Source: Saccharospirillum impatiens DSM 12546
GTDB lineage: Bacteria > Pseudomonadota > Gammaproteobacteria > Pseudomonadales > Natronospirillaceae
Reading direction: 5' to 3'
DNA length: 64,000 nucleotides
Assembly (NCBI RefSeq): GCF_000423605.1
Contig: NZ_AUIH01000010.1
Span: 79,967 to 143,966, forward strand
Shown: positions 38,631 through 48,338 of the stretch, in pieces
How the letters are laid out: the number at the start of each line of letters is the position of its first letter
Position numbering within the stretch: the first letter of the stretch is position 1
Translations under genes and position numbers: made by a program
Notes under the pieces: generated by a model
The model's database searches: none
Seen by the model: only the letters and a program-made list of their open reading frames with translations
What the model was told of the DNA's origin: nothing

Positions 38631-39703
38631 CGGTCGAGAATCCATTGGTTGACTTTGGTTTCAGTAAGTTGGGGATGGTTGGCGCCGGCGGACTCAAGCG
38701 TCAGCCCGGCGCAGCCCAGGCCGAATGCGGCCTGGTGTAACAGTGTCCAGCCAGCCCGGTCGGCATGAATGATGCCGGCTATGAGGGCGTCGCCGGCGCC
38801 GGTATCGCTCGCTATGTGAGTTGGGTAAATGCCCTGCTGGTGTTGGTTGCTGGCGGTATTGAGCAACAAGCCGTTACTGCCGAGGCTCAGCGCCACCGTT
38901 TTAACCCCTTCGCTGATCAATCGGTTCGACAGGGCTTCCGCGTCGGTGTCTTCCTGGCCCAATAACGCACGGGCTTCCGACTGGTTGACCTTCAGCACAT
39001 TCAGATGCGCGAGCAAGGGTTTGAGTCTGGGGGCTTTGGCGGTAGAGACGGCATCGGCGTAGAGCGCGCCCTTTAACGGCAGCGTTGCCAGCCAGGCCAA
39101 TGTCGCCTCAGGCACATTGGCCTCAACAACCACTGCATCGGCAGCGACCAGCGTCGAGCGCAGTGGCGCCAGTGCCTCGGGCGTCAGGGCATCGGTAATG
39201 CCCATGTCGGCGAGCGCGCCAATCAGTTGGCCATCGTGATCGTTCATGGCCAGGTAGGTGCTGGTGGGCAGGCTCGGGTGGCGCAGCAGGCCATCGGTGC
39301 GAATACCGGCAGCAGCAATGCGCTGCTGCAGCCAGTCGCCATTGCTGTCATTGCCCAGCAAGGTAATCAGGGTCACGTCGTGGCCCAGGTGAGCGAGGTT
39401 CTCGGCGATGTTGCGGCCAACACCCCCTGCGCTTTGCGCCAGACTGCCGGGGTTGGAATCGCCGGGCCGGTAGGAGGCACTGCAACGCCCGGTCAGATCC
39501 ACATTCGCCCCGCCCAGCACCACAATGCGATCCTGATCCGGCAGTAAGTAGCCCTTGCCCAGAATCACACCCTGACGGGTCAGCCGCATGATATGGCCTG
39601 CCACGGATTCACGGCTGATGCCGAGCTGGTCAGCCAGTTGCTGCTGGGTGGCCATGGGGGTGGCGCGAATTGCGGCCACCAGTTGTTGTTCAAGTTCGGT
39701 CAT
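38627..39703 (-). CDS. psuK: Pseudouridine kinase with N-terminal helix-turn-helix
   Basis: About 358 residues. Residues about 1-55 form a winged helix (ATQQQLADQLGISRESVAGHIMRL), followed by a PfkB-family kinase with VVLGGANVDLTG, SAGGVGRNIAENLAHLGHDV and the catalytic ASDTGAGDALIAGIIH. It phosphorylates pseudouridine for PsuG. The HTH-kinase fusion is a known PsuK variant and suggests autoregulation; TGTTAATT repeats stand just upstream. I chose the ATG at 39703 (MTELEQ); a TTG at 39721 is possible. No dedicated pseudouridine transporter gene is adjacent. Confidence 0.9.
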   Translation of the reverse strand: MTELEQQLVAAIRATPMATQQQLADQLGISRESVAGHIMRLTRQGVILGKGYLLPDQDRIVVLGGANVDLTGRCSASYRPGDSNPGSLAQSAGGVGRNIAENLAHLGHDVTLITLLGNDSNGDWLQQRIAAAGIRTDGLLRHPSLPTSTYLAMNDHDGQLIGALADMGITDALTPEALAPLRSTLVAADAVVVEANVPEATLAWLATLPLKGALYADAVSTAKAPRLKPLLAHLNVLKVNQSEARALLGQEDTDAEALSNRLISEGVKTVALSLGSNGLLLNTASNQHQQGIYPTHIASDTGAGDALIAGIIHADRAGWTLLHQAAFGLGCAGLTLESAGANHPQLTETKVNQWILDR

Positions 39704-39722
39704 AGAGGGCTCAGGTAACAAG

Positions 39723-39748
39723 TGTTAATTCGATAACATATGTTAATT
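39723..39748. promoter_or_regulatory. Candidate operator upstream of psuK
   Basis: Direct repeat TGTTAATT at 39723-39730 and 39741-39748, with a perfect palindrome AACATATGTT at 39735-39744 overlapping the second copy. It lies 20 bases before the psuK start, so the kinase's own HTH domain is a candidate binder. Confidence 0.4.
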
Positions 39749-39782
39749 GTGCCTGTGAATCCGGGAGGATTGCAAGACCTGG

Positions 39783-39810
39783 TTTTGTGGGAGGCCACTC
39801 TGTGGGCGAC
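39783..39810 (+). repeat. Fragment of repeat family B
   Basis: TTTTGTGGGAGGCCACTCTG followed by TGGGCGAC, identical to the left arm of the tandem repeats at 47931 and 48091. The right arm is missing here. Confidence 0.7.
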
Positions 39811-39941
39811 TGGAAGCAGCCAAGCCGGTGAGTAAAACGATGGCCAGCAGTGAGGGCGGATGTTCAGTCAAAAAAAAACCGGGGATGCCAGGAGGGGTAG
39901 GCATTGAGTGATGATGAAACAGGGAGTATCTAACCTTGAGA

Positions 39942-40026
<85 letters not shown>

Positions 40027-40152
40027 AAACTGACCGGGTTGTCTCAGTCAGGGAGCGGCATGGTAATGAATTCGTGGCAGGCGTGCAATAGGTGGGGAGT
40101 TTTTGAGTGAAGCAGAGTGGCTAACCCAGGTTTTGGAGTTGGCTCAGGTGAC

Positions 40153-40279
40153 TAGCGGCGGCTGCCAGTGGCGCCTCTGCGAGGGAGTCCGCAGCATGGA
40201 CTAAAACGCCAGGAGCGTTTTAGCATGAGCGCAGCGAGCCCGAAGGGTGAATCCCATGGATGGGATTCATATCATGCGG
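40153..40279 (+). repeat. Large palindromic repeat, family A, copy 8, truncated, with nested 73-bp insert
   Basis: Left arm and GTCCGCAGCATGGA are present, then the 73-base insert (40201-40273) as in copy 2, then only ATGCGGAC; the right outer arm is lost where the neighbouring coding region ends. The insert's own hairpin is TGAATCCC/GGGATTCA. Confidence 0.8.
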
Positions 40280-40293
40280 ACAATGCCACAGAC

Positions 40294-42270
40294 CTACTGA
40301 CGCGCCATCTGGCGTTGTTCAAACCACTCAATGGCTTCGCCCAATGGGCGCGGCTTGGAATAGACAAAGCCCTGAATGCAAAAGCAGCCAAGCTTGGCCA
40401 CGGCATTGAGTTCATCTTCAGTCTCCACCCCTTCGGCCACCACGGTGATCGACAGCGACGCGCACAGATCGACAATCGCCTTGACCACCGCTTTCTGTTT
40501 TTCCGAGTTGGGCAGGTCACGAATAAAGCTCTGGTCGAGTTTGATGATCGAAAACGGCAGGTCGGGCAGTTTCGACAGGTTGGCATAGCCGGAACCGAAA
40601 TCGTCGAGGGCCAGAGAAATACCCAGCTCGCTCAGGGCCTCAAGCCGGTTGCGGAAGTCATCGTTCTGGTCCGGCAGGTGGTGCTCGGTAATCTCGATTT
40701 CCAGGTAGCGCATGGCGTCTGGTTTGCGAGCCTGCCAGGCGGCCAGGTAGCGCAGGGTATCTTCGTTAACGCTTTGCACGCTCAGGTTCACGCCCAGCAC
40801 CACCGGGTGTGCGCCTTCGTTGAGTTGCCGGGAAATCAGCAGCAGGGCCTGCTCCAGCATCCAGCGGTCCAGCTCCCGAATCGACCCGTTGTGTTCGGCC
40901 AGTTCAATGAAGTGCCCGGGGTAGATCAGGTCGCCTTCTTCACCCTGGAGTCGCGCCAGGCATTCCAGCGCCAGAATTTCTCCGGTGCGGCAATCGATGC
41001 GCGGTTGCAGGTGCACTTCCAGATCCTGCTGCTTGAGCGCGTTCTTCAACATTTGCGCCTTACGCAGCCGGCGCTGAGCCTGGTCTTCGTAATCGCTGTG
41101 GTACCAGTGCACCTGGTTGCGGCCTTTTTTCTTGGCGTTGAACAGCGCAATGCCCGCGTTCTGGTGCAGTTCGTTGGCGGTCATGCCATGCCCGGGGGCT
41201 CTTGCGGCACCGATCGAGACGGTAAAGCTGTAGCTGCTCTCACCGATGGAAAACGGCTGGTTCAATTGCAGATGCAGGTCTTTCAGGCGTTCATCGCGGT
41301 CGTCGTCAGACGGCACTTCGGTGCCATACCAGAACAGCACGAATTCATCGGCACCGACGCGGGCGAGAAAATCGTCCTCGTCGCTGTGGTGTTTCAGGCG
41401 CTGCGACAACTGCGTCAGCAATTGGTCGCCCGCGGCTGTACCCATACTGTCATTCAGCACTTTAAAGTGGTCGATGTCGACGTGCAGGCACCAGAGGTCG
41501 TCGATCTCTTCATCGTGGTCATCGATGAAACGGCGCATCCCTTGCTGGTTGGCAAAATGCGTGACCGGGTCGACCAGTTGGTCGGCGCGCAGTTGTTCAT
41601 CGGAGACCTTGTAACCGGTAATGTCGATGGCAAAACCGAGCACGCCGACAATGGCCTCGTTCTCGCCAACCAGAGGGTGGCGCTCAATGCGGTACCAGCG
41701 CGAAGGCTGGCCGGTCAGATCCATCTTCAGTTCCAGAACCTGATGGCGGCCCGAGCTCAGCGCCTGTTCGTCCGACGCCATAAACACCTCGGCCAATTGG
41801 GCATGCAGCACATCGGCATCGGTTTTCCCTTGCACATCGGCCCCATCGCACCATTGATTGGTCAGCGAGCTGTTGGCCACCAGATAACGGCCAAAGCGGT
41901 CTTTCAGCCAGACCGGGAAGGTCAGGTTGTTGTAGACGCTTTGCAGCAGAATATGGTCGTCACGCAGCTGTTTACTGGTGTCGAGCATGTCTTTGGCCTG
42001 AATCAGCGCATTTTGCAGATGTTTCTGGTCATTCTGGGCCAATGACAGCGTAATCGCCGCATAGACCCGAAACGTCGCGACCAGCAAGGCCAGGCTGCCA
42101 ATGGTACACAGCAGCCCCATCATGCCGCTGATCATGGGGATGTTCAGGCTCAGTAGCCAAACCGCCACCGCCAGCAGAATGCCGGAACAGAAGCCAAGGC
42201 CGACCAAAAGGCCGAGTTTTTTTGCCAGCGGGGTTTTCTGGCCGGTCAAAGGGCCGGTCTTTGCGCTCAT
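40294..42270 (-). CDS. Membrane PAS-GGDEF-EAL protein, probable c-di-GMP phosphodiesterase
   Basis: 658 residues. Two hydrophobic helices lie at about 18-75, a PAS domain at about 108-225 (VYNNLTFPVWLKDRFGRYLVAN, DITGYKVSDEQL), GGDEF at about 230-390 and EAL at about 405-655. The GGDEF motif is altered to VGADEF, so cyclase activity is doubtful. The EAL motif reads ECL. The remaining catalytic residues appear in place: the N in LGVNLSV, EITE, LALDDFGSGY, IKLDQSF, VVAEGVE and CIQGFVYSKP. It should therefore hydrolyse c-di-GMP, perhaps with the degenerate GGDEF as a GTP sensor. Stands alone beside tRNA-Leu. Confidence 0.9.
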   Translation of the reverse strand: MSAKTGPLTGQKTPLAKKLGLLVGLGFCSGILLAVAVWLLSLNIPMISGMMGLLCTIGSLALLVATFRVYAAITLSLAQNDQKHLQNALIQAKDMLDTSKQLRDDHILLQSVYNNLTFPVWLKDRFGRYLVANSSLTNQWCDGADVQGKTDADVLHAQLAEVFMASDEQALSSGRHQVLELKMDLTGQPSRWYRIERHPLVGENEAIVGVLGFAIDITGYKVSDEQLRADQLVDPVTHFANQQGMRRFIDDHDEEIDDLWCLHVDIDHFKVLNDSMGTAAGDQLLTQLSQRLKHHSDEDDFLARVGADEFVLFWYGTEVPSDDDRDERLKDLHLQLNQPFSIGESSYSFTVSIGAARAPGHGMTANELHQNAGIALFNAKKKGRNQVHWYHSDYEDQAQRRLRKAQMLKNALKQQDLEVHLQPRIDCRTGEILALECLARLQGEEGDLIYPGHFIELAEHNGSIRELDRWMLEQALLLISRQLNEGAHPVVLGVNLSVQSVNEDTLRYLAAWQARKPDAMRYLEIEITEHHLPDQNDDFRNRLEALSELGISLALDDFGSGYANLSKLPDLPFSIIKLDQSFIRDLPNSEKQKAVVKAIVDLCASLSITVVAEGVETEDELNAVAKLGCFCIQGFVYSKPRPLGEAIEWFEQRQMARQ

Positions 42271-42327
42271 GGTCTTCCTCGTAATACGGGGCGGGTCACC
42301 CGGGCAGACCTGCAGGCCTGACCGGGT

Positions 42328-42361
42328 GGCTCAGCTCACGGTTAAAAACGTACGCTGAGCC
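42328..42361 (-). terminator. Hairpin after ettA
   Basis: GGCTCAGC (42328-42335) pairs with GCTGAGCC (42354-42361) just beyond the ettA stop on the minus strand. The loop is 18 bases and the T-run (TTTTT) lies within the loop, so it is only a weak terminator candidate. Confidence 0.35.
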
Positions 42362-42380
42362 TGGTTGCTATACGATACGC

Positions 42381-44036
<1,656 letters not shown>

Positions 44037-44080
44037 CGGTTCACCTTTCTGGTTCGTTTCAGTTTGTCTGCCTGGAGTCC

Positions 44081-44193
44081 GTGTCAGACACCGGCTGTGC
44101 CTATTCGGGGTCGGCGTAAATCCTTCCATGGAGCCTAGGCCGCAGCATCCATGCTGCGGACTTCCCCGAATAGGCACACCCGGCATCTGGCAC
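44081..44193 (-). repeat. Large palindromic repeat, family A, copy 9 (reversed)
   Basis: Arms GTGTCAGACACCGGCTGTGCC, TATTCGGGG / CCCCGAATA, GGCACACCCGGCATCTGGCAC. Core on minus strand: CCGCAGCATGGATGCTGCGGCCTAGGCTCCATGG. It lies immediately upstream of ettA and extends its reading frame spuriously. Confidence 0.9.
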
Positions 44194-44342
44194 TAAGTTG
44201 GCTGCCAACTCCAAAGCTCGAATAATTTGAGTGTCGCTAGAGTATTGAAAAGGCCTTGCTTTGGAAAGGCCGCATCAGACGGCCATTGTCCACGATTAAA
44301 TTGGATGAGTGTTAAGAATTAAAGGGCGGCAACTCAGGCAAA

Positions 44343-44521
44343 GGGCCGTCAGGTATGCTCATTGAAGACCGTGATGCCGCATGGATGCGGCATTCGAGCC
44401 CCCAGGGACCATAACGCCAGGAGCGTTTTGGCATGAGCGAAGCGAGCCCGCAAGGGCCAGTCCCACGGATGGGACTGGTATCGGTTTACGGCGTGTCTTC
44501 AAGGAGCATACCTGACGGCCC
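44343..44521 (+). repeat. Large palindromic repeat, core variant 2, copy 10, with nested 74-bp insert
   Basis: Arms GGGCCGTCAGGTATGCTC, TTGAAGAC / GTCTTCAA, GAGCATACCTGACGGCCC. The core starts GATGCCGCATGGATGCGGCATTCGAGCC. The insert at 44409-44482 is related to those in copies 2 and 8, but its hairpin is CCAGTCCC/GGGACTGG instead of TGAATCCC/GGGATTCA, i.e. both sides changed together. Confidence 0.9.
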
Positions 44522-44555
44522 GAACCGACTGGCACCCATCACCGATTAACCACCC

Positions 44556-44585
44556 AAACAGTCTCGATGACGATCGGGACTGTTT
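44556..44585 (-). terminator. Terminator-like hairpin after rlmE
   Basis: AAACAGTCTCGAT (44556-44568) / ATCGGGACTGTTT (44573-44585) starts 4 bases beyond the rlmE stop codon. Flanking A/T residues make it usable in either direction, with the better T-run (TTTCTCTT) on the plus strand. Confidence 0.55.
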
Positions 44586-44588
44586 CTC

Positions 44589-45209
44589 TTATCCCTTAAA
44601 GCCCTTGCCAACCACATACACTTCCCGCGAACGGGCCCGTGACGAATCGGGTTTGCGAATCACCACTTTATCGAACGACGTTCGCAAGTCTTTGACGTAC
44701 TCATCGTAGCCTTCACCGTGGAACACCTTTGCTACAAAACTGCCTTTCGGTTTGAGCACTTGTCGCGCCATATCCAACGCCAGCTCGACCAGATACATCG
44801 AGGAGGCCTGGTCGGCGACATCCACACCGCTGATGTTGGGCGCCATATCCGAGATCACCACATCAGCCAGAGCGCCATCCAACGTCGCCATGATCTCATC
44901 GAACACGCTTTCCTCGGTAAAATCGCCCTGAATGAACTCGACCCCGGCAATGGAATCCATCTCCAGAATATCTGACGCCACTACCCGGCCCTTGTGACCG
45001 ACCAGTTTCGCAGACACCTGCGACCAGCCGCCGGGTGCCGAGCCGAGATCCATCACCAGCATATTGGGGTGAATCAGTTTGTCCTTGGTGTTGATTTCCA
45101 GCAGTTTATAGCTCGCGCGCGACCGGTAACCGTCGATCTGCGCCTGCTTAACAAAAGGGTCGTTCACGTGCTCTTCGAGCCACCGACTGCTGCTTTTGGA
45201 TCGGGCCAT
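44589..45209 (-). CDS. rlmE: 23S rRNA 2'-O-ribose methyltransferase RlmE (FtsJ/RrmJ)
   Basis: 206 residues, the E. coli RlmE length. It methylates U2552 of 23S rRNA in the large subunit. The SAM motif [14 protein letters not shown] is at about 60-73, and the K-D-K-E catalytic set is visible: K in [10 protein letters not shown] in [12 protein letters not shown] in [13 protein letters not shown] and E in [11 protein letters not shown] chose the ATG at 45209 (MARSKSS); a TTG two codons upstream is possible. The usual partner ftsH is not adjacent in this window. Confidence 0.95.
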   Translation of the reverse strand: MARSKSSSRWLEEHVNDPFVKQAQIDGYRSRASYKLLEINTKDKLIHPNMLVMDLGSAPGGWSQVSAKLVGHKGRVVASDILEMDSIAGVEFIQGDFTEESVFDEIMATLDGALADVVISDMAPNISGVDVADQASSMYLVELALDMARQVLKPKGSFVAKVFHGEGYDEYVKDLRTSFDKVVIRKPDSSRARSREVYVVGKGFKG

Positions 45210-45358
45210 AGCCAATTAACCGTGCTGATTCATCGAATAAGCCGCCATTGTACGCTGTGGCCGGGTAGGGCGTAAAACCACAACACTGACACAACTCGGC
45301 CCAGTGCGTATAATTACGCGCTATTCAGCACTCGAGTCTAGGCGCTTGCACAATGCGA

Positions 45359-45471
45359 GCGTTGGCTGCCGGTGGTGCTTCTGCTGGGAAGTCCGAAACA
45401 TGGATGTTTCGGCCTAGGCCCCATGGATGGGTTGATGCCGACCCAGCAGAAGCACTGCCGGTGGCCAACGC
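45359..45471 (+). repeat. Large palindromic repeat, family A, copy 11
   Basis: Arms GCGTTGGCTGCCGGTGGTGC, TTCTGCTGGG / CCCAGCAGAA, GCACTGCCGGTGGCCAACGC. Core CCGAAACATGGATGTTTCGGCCTAGGCCCCATGG, with the small hairpin changed to CCGAAACAT/ATGTTTCGG. Sits 58 bases upstream of the flavoprotein gene. Confidence 0.9.
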
Positions 45472-45529
45472 GGACCACAGCCACAAAGCCAAACCTCCAC
45501 CATGTCGGAGTCACCGACCAGGATTCTCA

Positions 45530-47167
45530 ATGATTCGCCTTAATGAACTTGCCCTACCGCTCGACCACCCGCCCGAAGCCTTGCGCCCGGCCATTGTTGC
45601 CCGGCTGAAACTGGCCGATGCCGATTTGGTGTCTTTTACCGTGTTCAAGCGCAGCTACGATGCGCGCAAAAAGAACTCGGAAATCAAATTTGTCTACATC
45701 GTTGATCTTGAGGTGAGTGACCAAGCCGCCGTACTTGAGCGTTTTGCGGAAGATCACCACGTTCGCCCCGCACCCGATACCGCCTATTACCCGGTCGCCA
45801 AAGCCCCGGCCAGCGTCACCGAACGCCCTGTCGTCATCGGTTTCGGGCCCTGCGGACTGTTCGCCGCCCTGATTCTCGCGCAAATGGGTTTCAAACCCAT
45901 CGTGCTGGAACGCGGTAAAGACGTCCGCCGTCGCACCAAAGACACCTGGGCGCTGTGGCGCAAACATGAACTGTCACCGGAATCGAACGTCCAGTTTGGG
46001 GAAGGCGGGGCCGGGCTGTTTTCCGATGGCAAACTCTACAGCCAGATCAAAGACCCGAAGTTTTATGGTCGCAAGGTGATGCACGAATTCGTGCGCGCCG
46101 GTGCACCGGAAGAAATCCTCTTCGTCAGCAAACCCCACATCGGCACCTTCCGGCTGACCGGCGTGGTCGCCAAAATGCGTGAAGAGATCATTGCACTGGG
46201 CGGCGAGATCCGCTTTGAAAGCAAAGTGGCTGACGTAACACTGAACGATGGCCGGGTAACCGGCGTCACGTTGGCAAGCGGCGAGCAGATCGACAGCCGT
46301 TATGTAGTTATGGCCCTTGGCCACAGTGCCCGCGACACCTTCCGCATGCTGCACCGCAACGGCGTTTATGTCGAAGCCAAGCCCTTCGCCGTCGGCTTTC
46401 GCATCGAGCACCCGCAATCACTGATCGACACCGCCCGCCTCGGCAAATACGCCGGCCACCCCGAACTCGGCGCCGCCGACTACAAACTCGTCCACCACGC
46501 CAAAAACGGCCGTGCTGTTTACAGCTTCTGCATGTGCCCGGGCGGCACTGTAGTCGCCGCCACTTCCGAACCCGGCCGTGTGGTCACCAACGGCATGAGC
46601 CAATATTCGCGCAACGAACGCAATGCCAACTCCGGCATCGTCGTCGGCATCAGCCCCGAACAGGACTTTCCCGGCAGCCCACTGGCGGGCGTGGAACTGC
46701 AAGAACAACTGGAATCCAAAGCCTACGAACTTGGCGGAAAAGACTATTGCGCCCCGGCGCAACTGGTCGGCGACTTCATTCGCAGCACCCCCTCAACCGC
46801 ACTGGGCGAGGTGGAACCTTCCTACCAGCCCGGCATCAAACTCGGCGACCTGGCTCCTTCGCTTCCGGCCTACGCCATCGAAGCCATCCGCGAAGCGCTG
46901 CCCGCCTTCGGCAAACAGATTCGCGGCTTCGACCGGGACGACGCCATCCTCACCGGCATTGAAACCCGCACCTCATCACCCATTCGCATCAAGCGCGACA
47001 ACGCCACCCTGCAAAGCATCAACACCCGGGGCCTCTACCCGGCTGGCGAGGGCGCGGGCTACGCCGGCGGCATTCTCTCGGCCGGTGTTGACGGCATCAA
47101 AGTTGCCGAAGCCCTAGCACTGGCCATGCTGGCCGATGCCGGTGTTGAAACCGAGGCGCCCGCGTGA
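45530..47167 (+). CDS. NAD(P)/FAD-dependent flavoprotein of unknown substrate
   Basis: About 545 residues. An N-terminal region of about 95 residues (MIRLNELALPLDHPPEAL, YDARKKNSEIKFVYIVDLEV) precedes the dinucleotide-binding VVIGFGPCGLFAALILAQMG with a terminal acidic ERG. Then SNVQFGEGGAGLFSDGKLYSQ and the C-terminal GLYPAGEGAGYAGGILSAGVDG, which closes the FAD site. This is the widely conserved FAD-dependent protein group (COG2509-like) often called hypothetical. The function is unknown. The start (ATG 45530, AGGA upstream) gives the family's N-terminus. Its stop overlaps the next start (GTGA), so the methyltransferase is translationally coupled. Confidence 0.85.
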   Translation: MIRLNELALPLDHPPEALRPAIVARLKLADADLVSFTVFKRSYDARKKNSEIKFVYIVDLEVSDQAAVLERFAEDHHVRPAPDTAYYPVAKAPASVTERPVVIGFGPCGLFAALILAQMGFKPIVLERGKDVRRRTKDTWALWRKHELSPESNVQFGEGGAGLFSDGKLYSQIKDPKFYGRKVMHEFVRAGAPEEILFVSKPHIGTFRLTGVVAKMREEIIALGGEIRFESKVADVTLNDGRVTGVTLASGEQIDSRYVVMALGHSARDTFRMLHRNGVYVEAKPFAVGFRIEHPQSLIDTARLGKYAGHPELGAADYKLVHHAKNGRAVYSFCMCPGGTVVAATSEPGRVVTNGMSQYSRNERNANSGIVVGISPEQDFPGSPLAGVELQEQLESKAYELGGKDYCAPAQLVGDFIRSTPSTALGEVEPSYQPGIKLGDLAPSLPAYAIEAIREALPAFGKQIRGFDRDDAILTGIETRTSSPIRIKRDNATLQSINTRGLYPAGEGAGYAGGILSAGVDGIKVAEALALAMLADAGVETEAPA

Positions 47168-47883
47168 AACTCGACGACATCAAAAAACTGCACCAGAAAA
47201 AGTACCGCAGCCAATTTGGCCATTATCTGGTCGAAGGCGAGCACCTGGTGCTCGAACTGCAGCGCGCCGCCGAGCAACAACCGGCGCTGCGCCAAGCCGA
47301 ACTGTTGGTCACCGAAACCTATGCCGACTGGCAAAGCTCACTGAAAACCCAGCTGATCAGCAGCAAGAAAATGGCGCAGATCAGCGATACCAAAACCCCC
47401 CAGGGCATCATCGCCGTCGTGCCCGTTGCGCCTGCCCCTGCAAACACGAAGGCCGACATCGCCGTCTACCTCCACGAAATCCAGGACCCGGGTAACCTCG
47501 GCACCATCCTGCGCACCCTGGCCTGGTTCGGCGGCTTCCGCTGCCTGCTCAGCCCTGGCAGCGTCGACCCCTACAACCCCAAAGTCGTGCGCGCCAGCAT
47601 GGGGGCGATTTTTCATGTACCGATTGAGTTGGATGTGCCGCTGGACAGCCTGGGCGGGCGTTTCTCAAACATCGCCAGCCTCGATATGAGTGGCCAGCCG
47701 CTGACCGACCCGAGTTTTCAAAACATCGATTGCTACGTTTTTGGTAACGAAGCGCGGGGCATTCCCCACGAAGCCCTAAACGACCTAAATGCCACCGCCT
47801 TCACCATTCCGGGCTCCGGCACAATCGAGTCGCTGAATCTTGCCTCGGCAGTTAATCTTTGTGTGTATGAACGCGTTCGATAA
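47164..47883 (+). CDS. TrmH/SpoU-family RNA 2'-O-methyltransferase
   Basis: 239 residues, starting at GTG 47164 inside the previous stop. An N-terminal substrate-binding part (YRSQFGHYLVEGEHLVLEL) is followed by a SPOUT catalytic domain with the knot motifs VYLHEIQDPGNLGTILRTLAWFG, NPKVVRASMGAIFHVPI, CYVFGNEARGIPHEAL and IPGSGTIESLNLASAVNLCVYE. It methylates a ribose in rRNA or tRNA; target not determined by sequence alone. Related to RlmB/TsnR-type enzymes. Confidence 0.9.
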   Translation: MKLDDIKKLHQKKYRSQFGHYLVEGEHLVLELQRAAEQQPALRQAELLVTETYADWQSSLKTQLISSKKMAQISDTKTPQGIIAVVPVAPAPANTKADIAVYLHEIQDPGNLGTILRTLAWFGGFRCLLSPGSVDPYNPKVVRASMGAIFHVPIELDVPLDSLGGRFSNIASLDMSGQPLTDPSFQNIDCYVFGNEARGIPHEALNDLNATAFTIPGSGTIESLNLASAVNLCVYERVR

Positions 47884-47930
47884 GTAGTGCCAATTTTACA
47901 GAGGTTGCATCGAGCTTTAGGCGGGGTTGG

Positions 47931-48052
47931 TTTTGTGGGAGGCCACTCTGTGGGCGACAGGGAGTATCCGGTCCGGTGAATTGGACGATTGCCTGTGGTT
48001 AGTGTCGGTGGGTGGTTGTGTTTCCTGTCGCCCAGGGGACTGGCCTCCTACG
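47931..48052 (+). repeat. Repeat family B, tandem copy 1 (122 bp)
   Basis: Inverted arms: TTGTGGGAGGCCACTCTGTG, GGCGACAGGGA on the left and TCCTGTCGCCCAGGGGACTGGCCTCCTACG (last 30 bases) on the right, separated by TGAATTGGACGATTGCCTGTG and GGTTAGTGTCGGTGGGTGG. The second copy starts 160 bases later with few differences. Confidence 0.88.
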
Positions 48053-48090
48053 GGGTGTGGTGGCTGGTTTGAGCCCTGGGCCGGACTAGA

Positions 48091-48212
48091 TTTTGTGGGA
48101 GGCCACTCTGTGGGCGACAGGGAGTATCCGGGCTGGTGAATTGGACGATTGCCTGTGGTTAGTGTCGGTGGGTGGTTGTGTTTCCTGTCGCCCAGGGGAC
48201 TGGCCTCCTACG
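48091..48212 (+). repeat. Repeat family B, tandem copy 2 (122 bp)
   Basis: Nearly identical to 47931-48052, including both arms and the spacer; the only visible difference is GGTCCGG to GGGCTGG. The 38 bases between the copies are unrelated. A fragment of the same family lies at 39783-39810 and a right-arm fragment, reversed, at 58146-58176. Confidence 0.88.
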
Positions 48213-48338
48213 AGGTGCGATGGTTATTTTGAGCCTCAGGCACTAGATAGTCCGATTGCCACCAGAGCAACTCAACCACCAGGCTGGAATCTCCAGTAAG
48301 GATTAGCCAAACTGGAGACTCAACACAGGAGCCCGCCG

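Noticed and set aside
40168..42045. Long plus-strand open frame opposite the GGDEF-EAL gene
   Set aside because: It is the antisense shadow of the clearly coding minus-strand gene and begins in a palindromic repeat. No domain is recognisable.
47931..48212. CRISPR array
   Set aside because: Only two copies of a 122-bp repeat with inverted arms and a 38-base gap; repeat and spacer sizes and the lack of cas genes do not fit.
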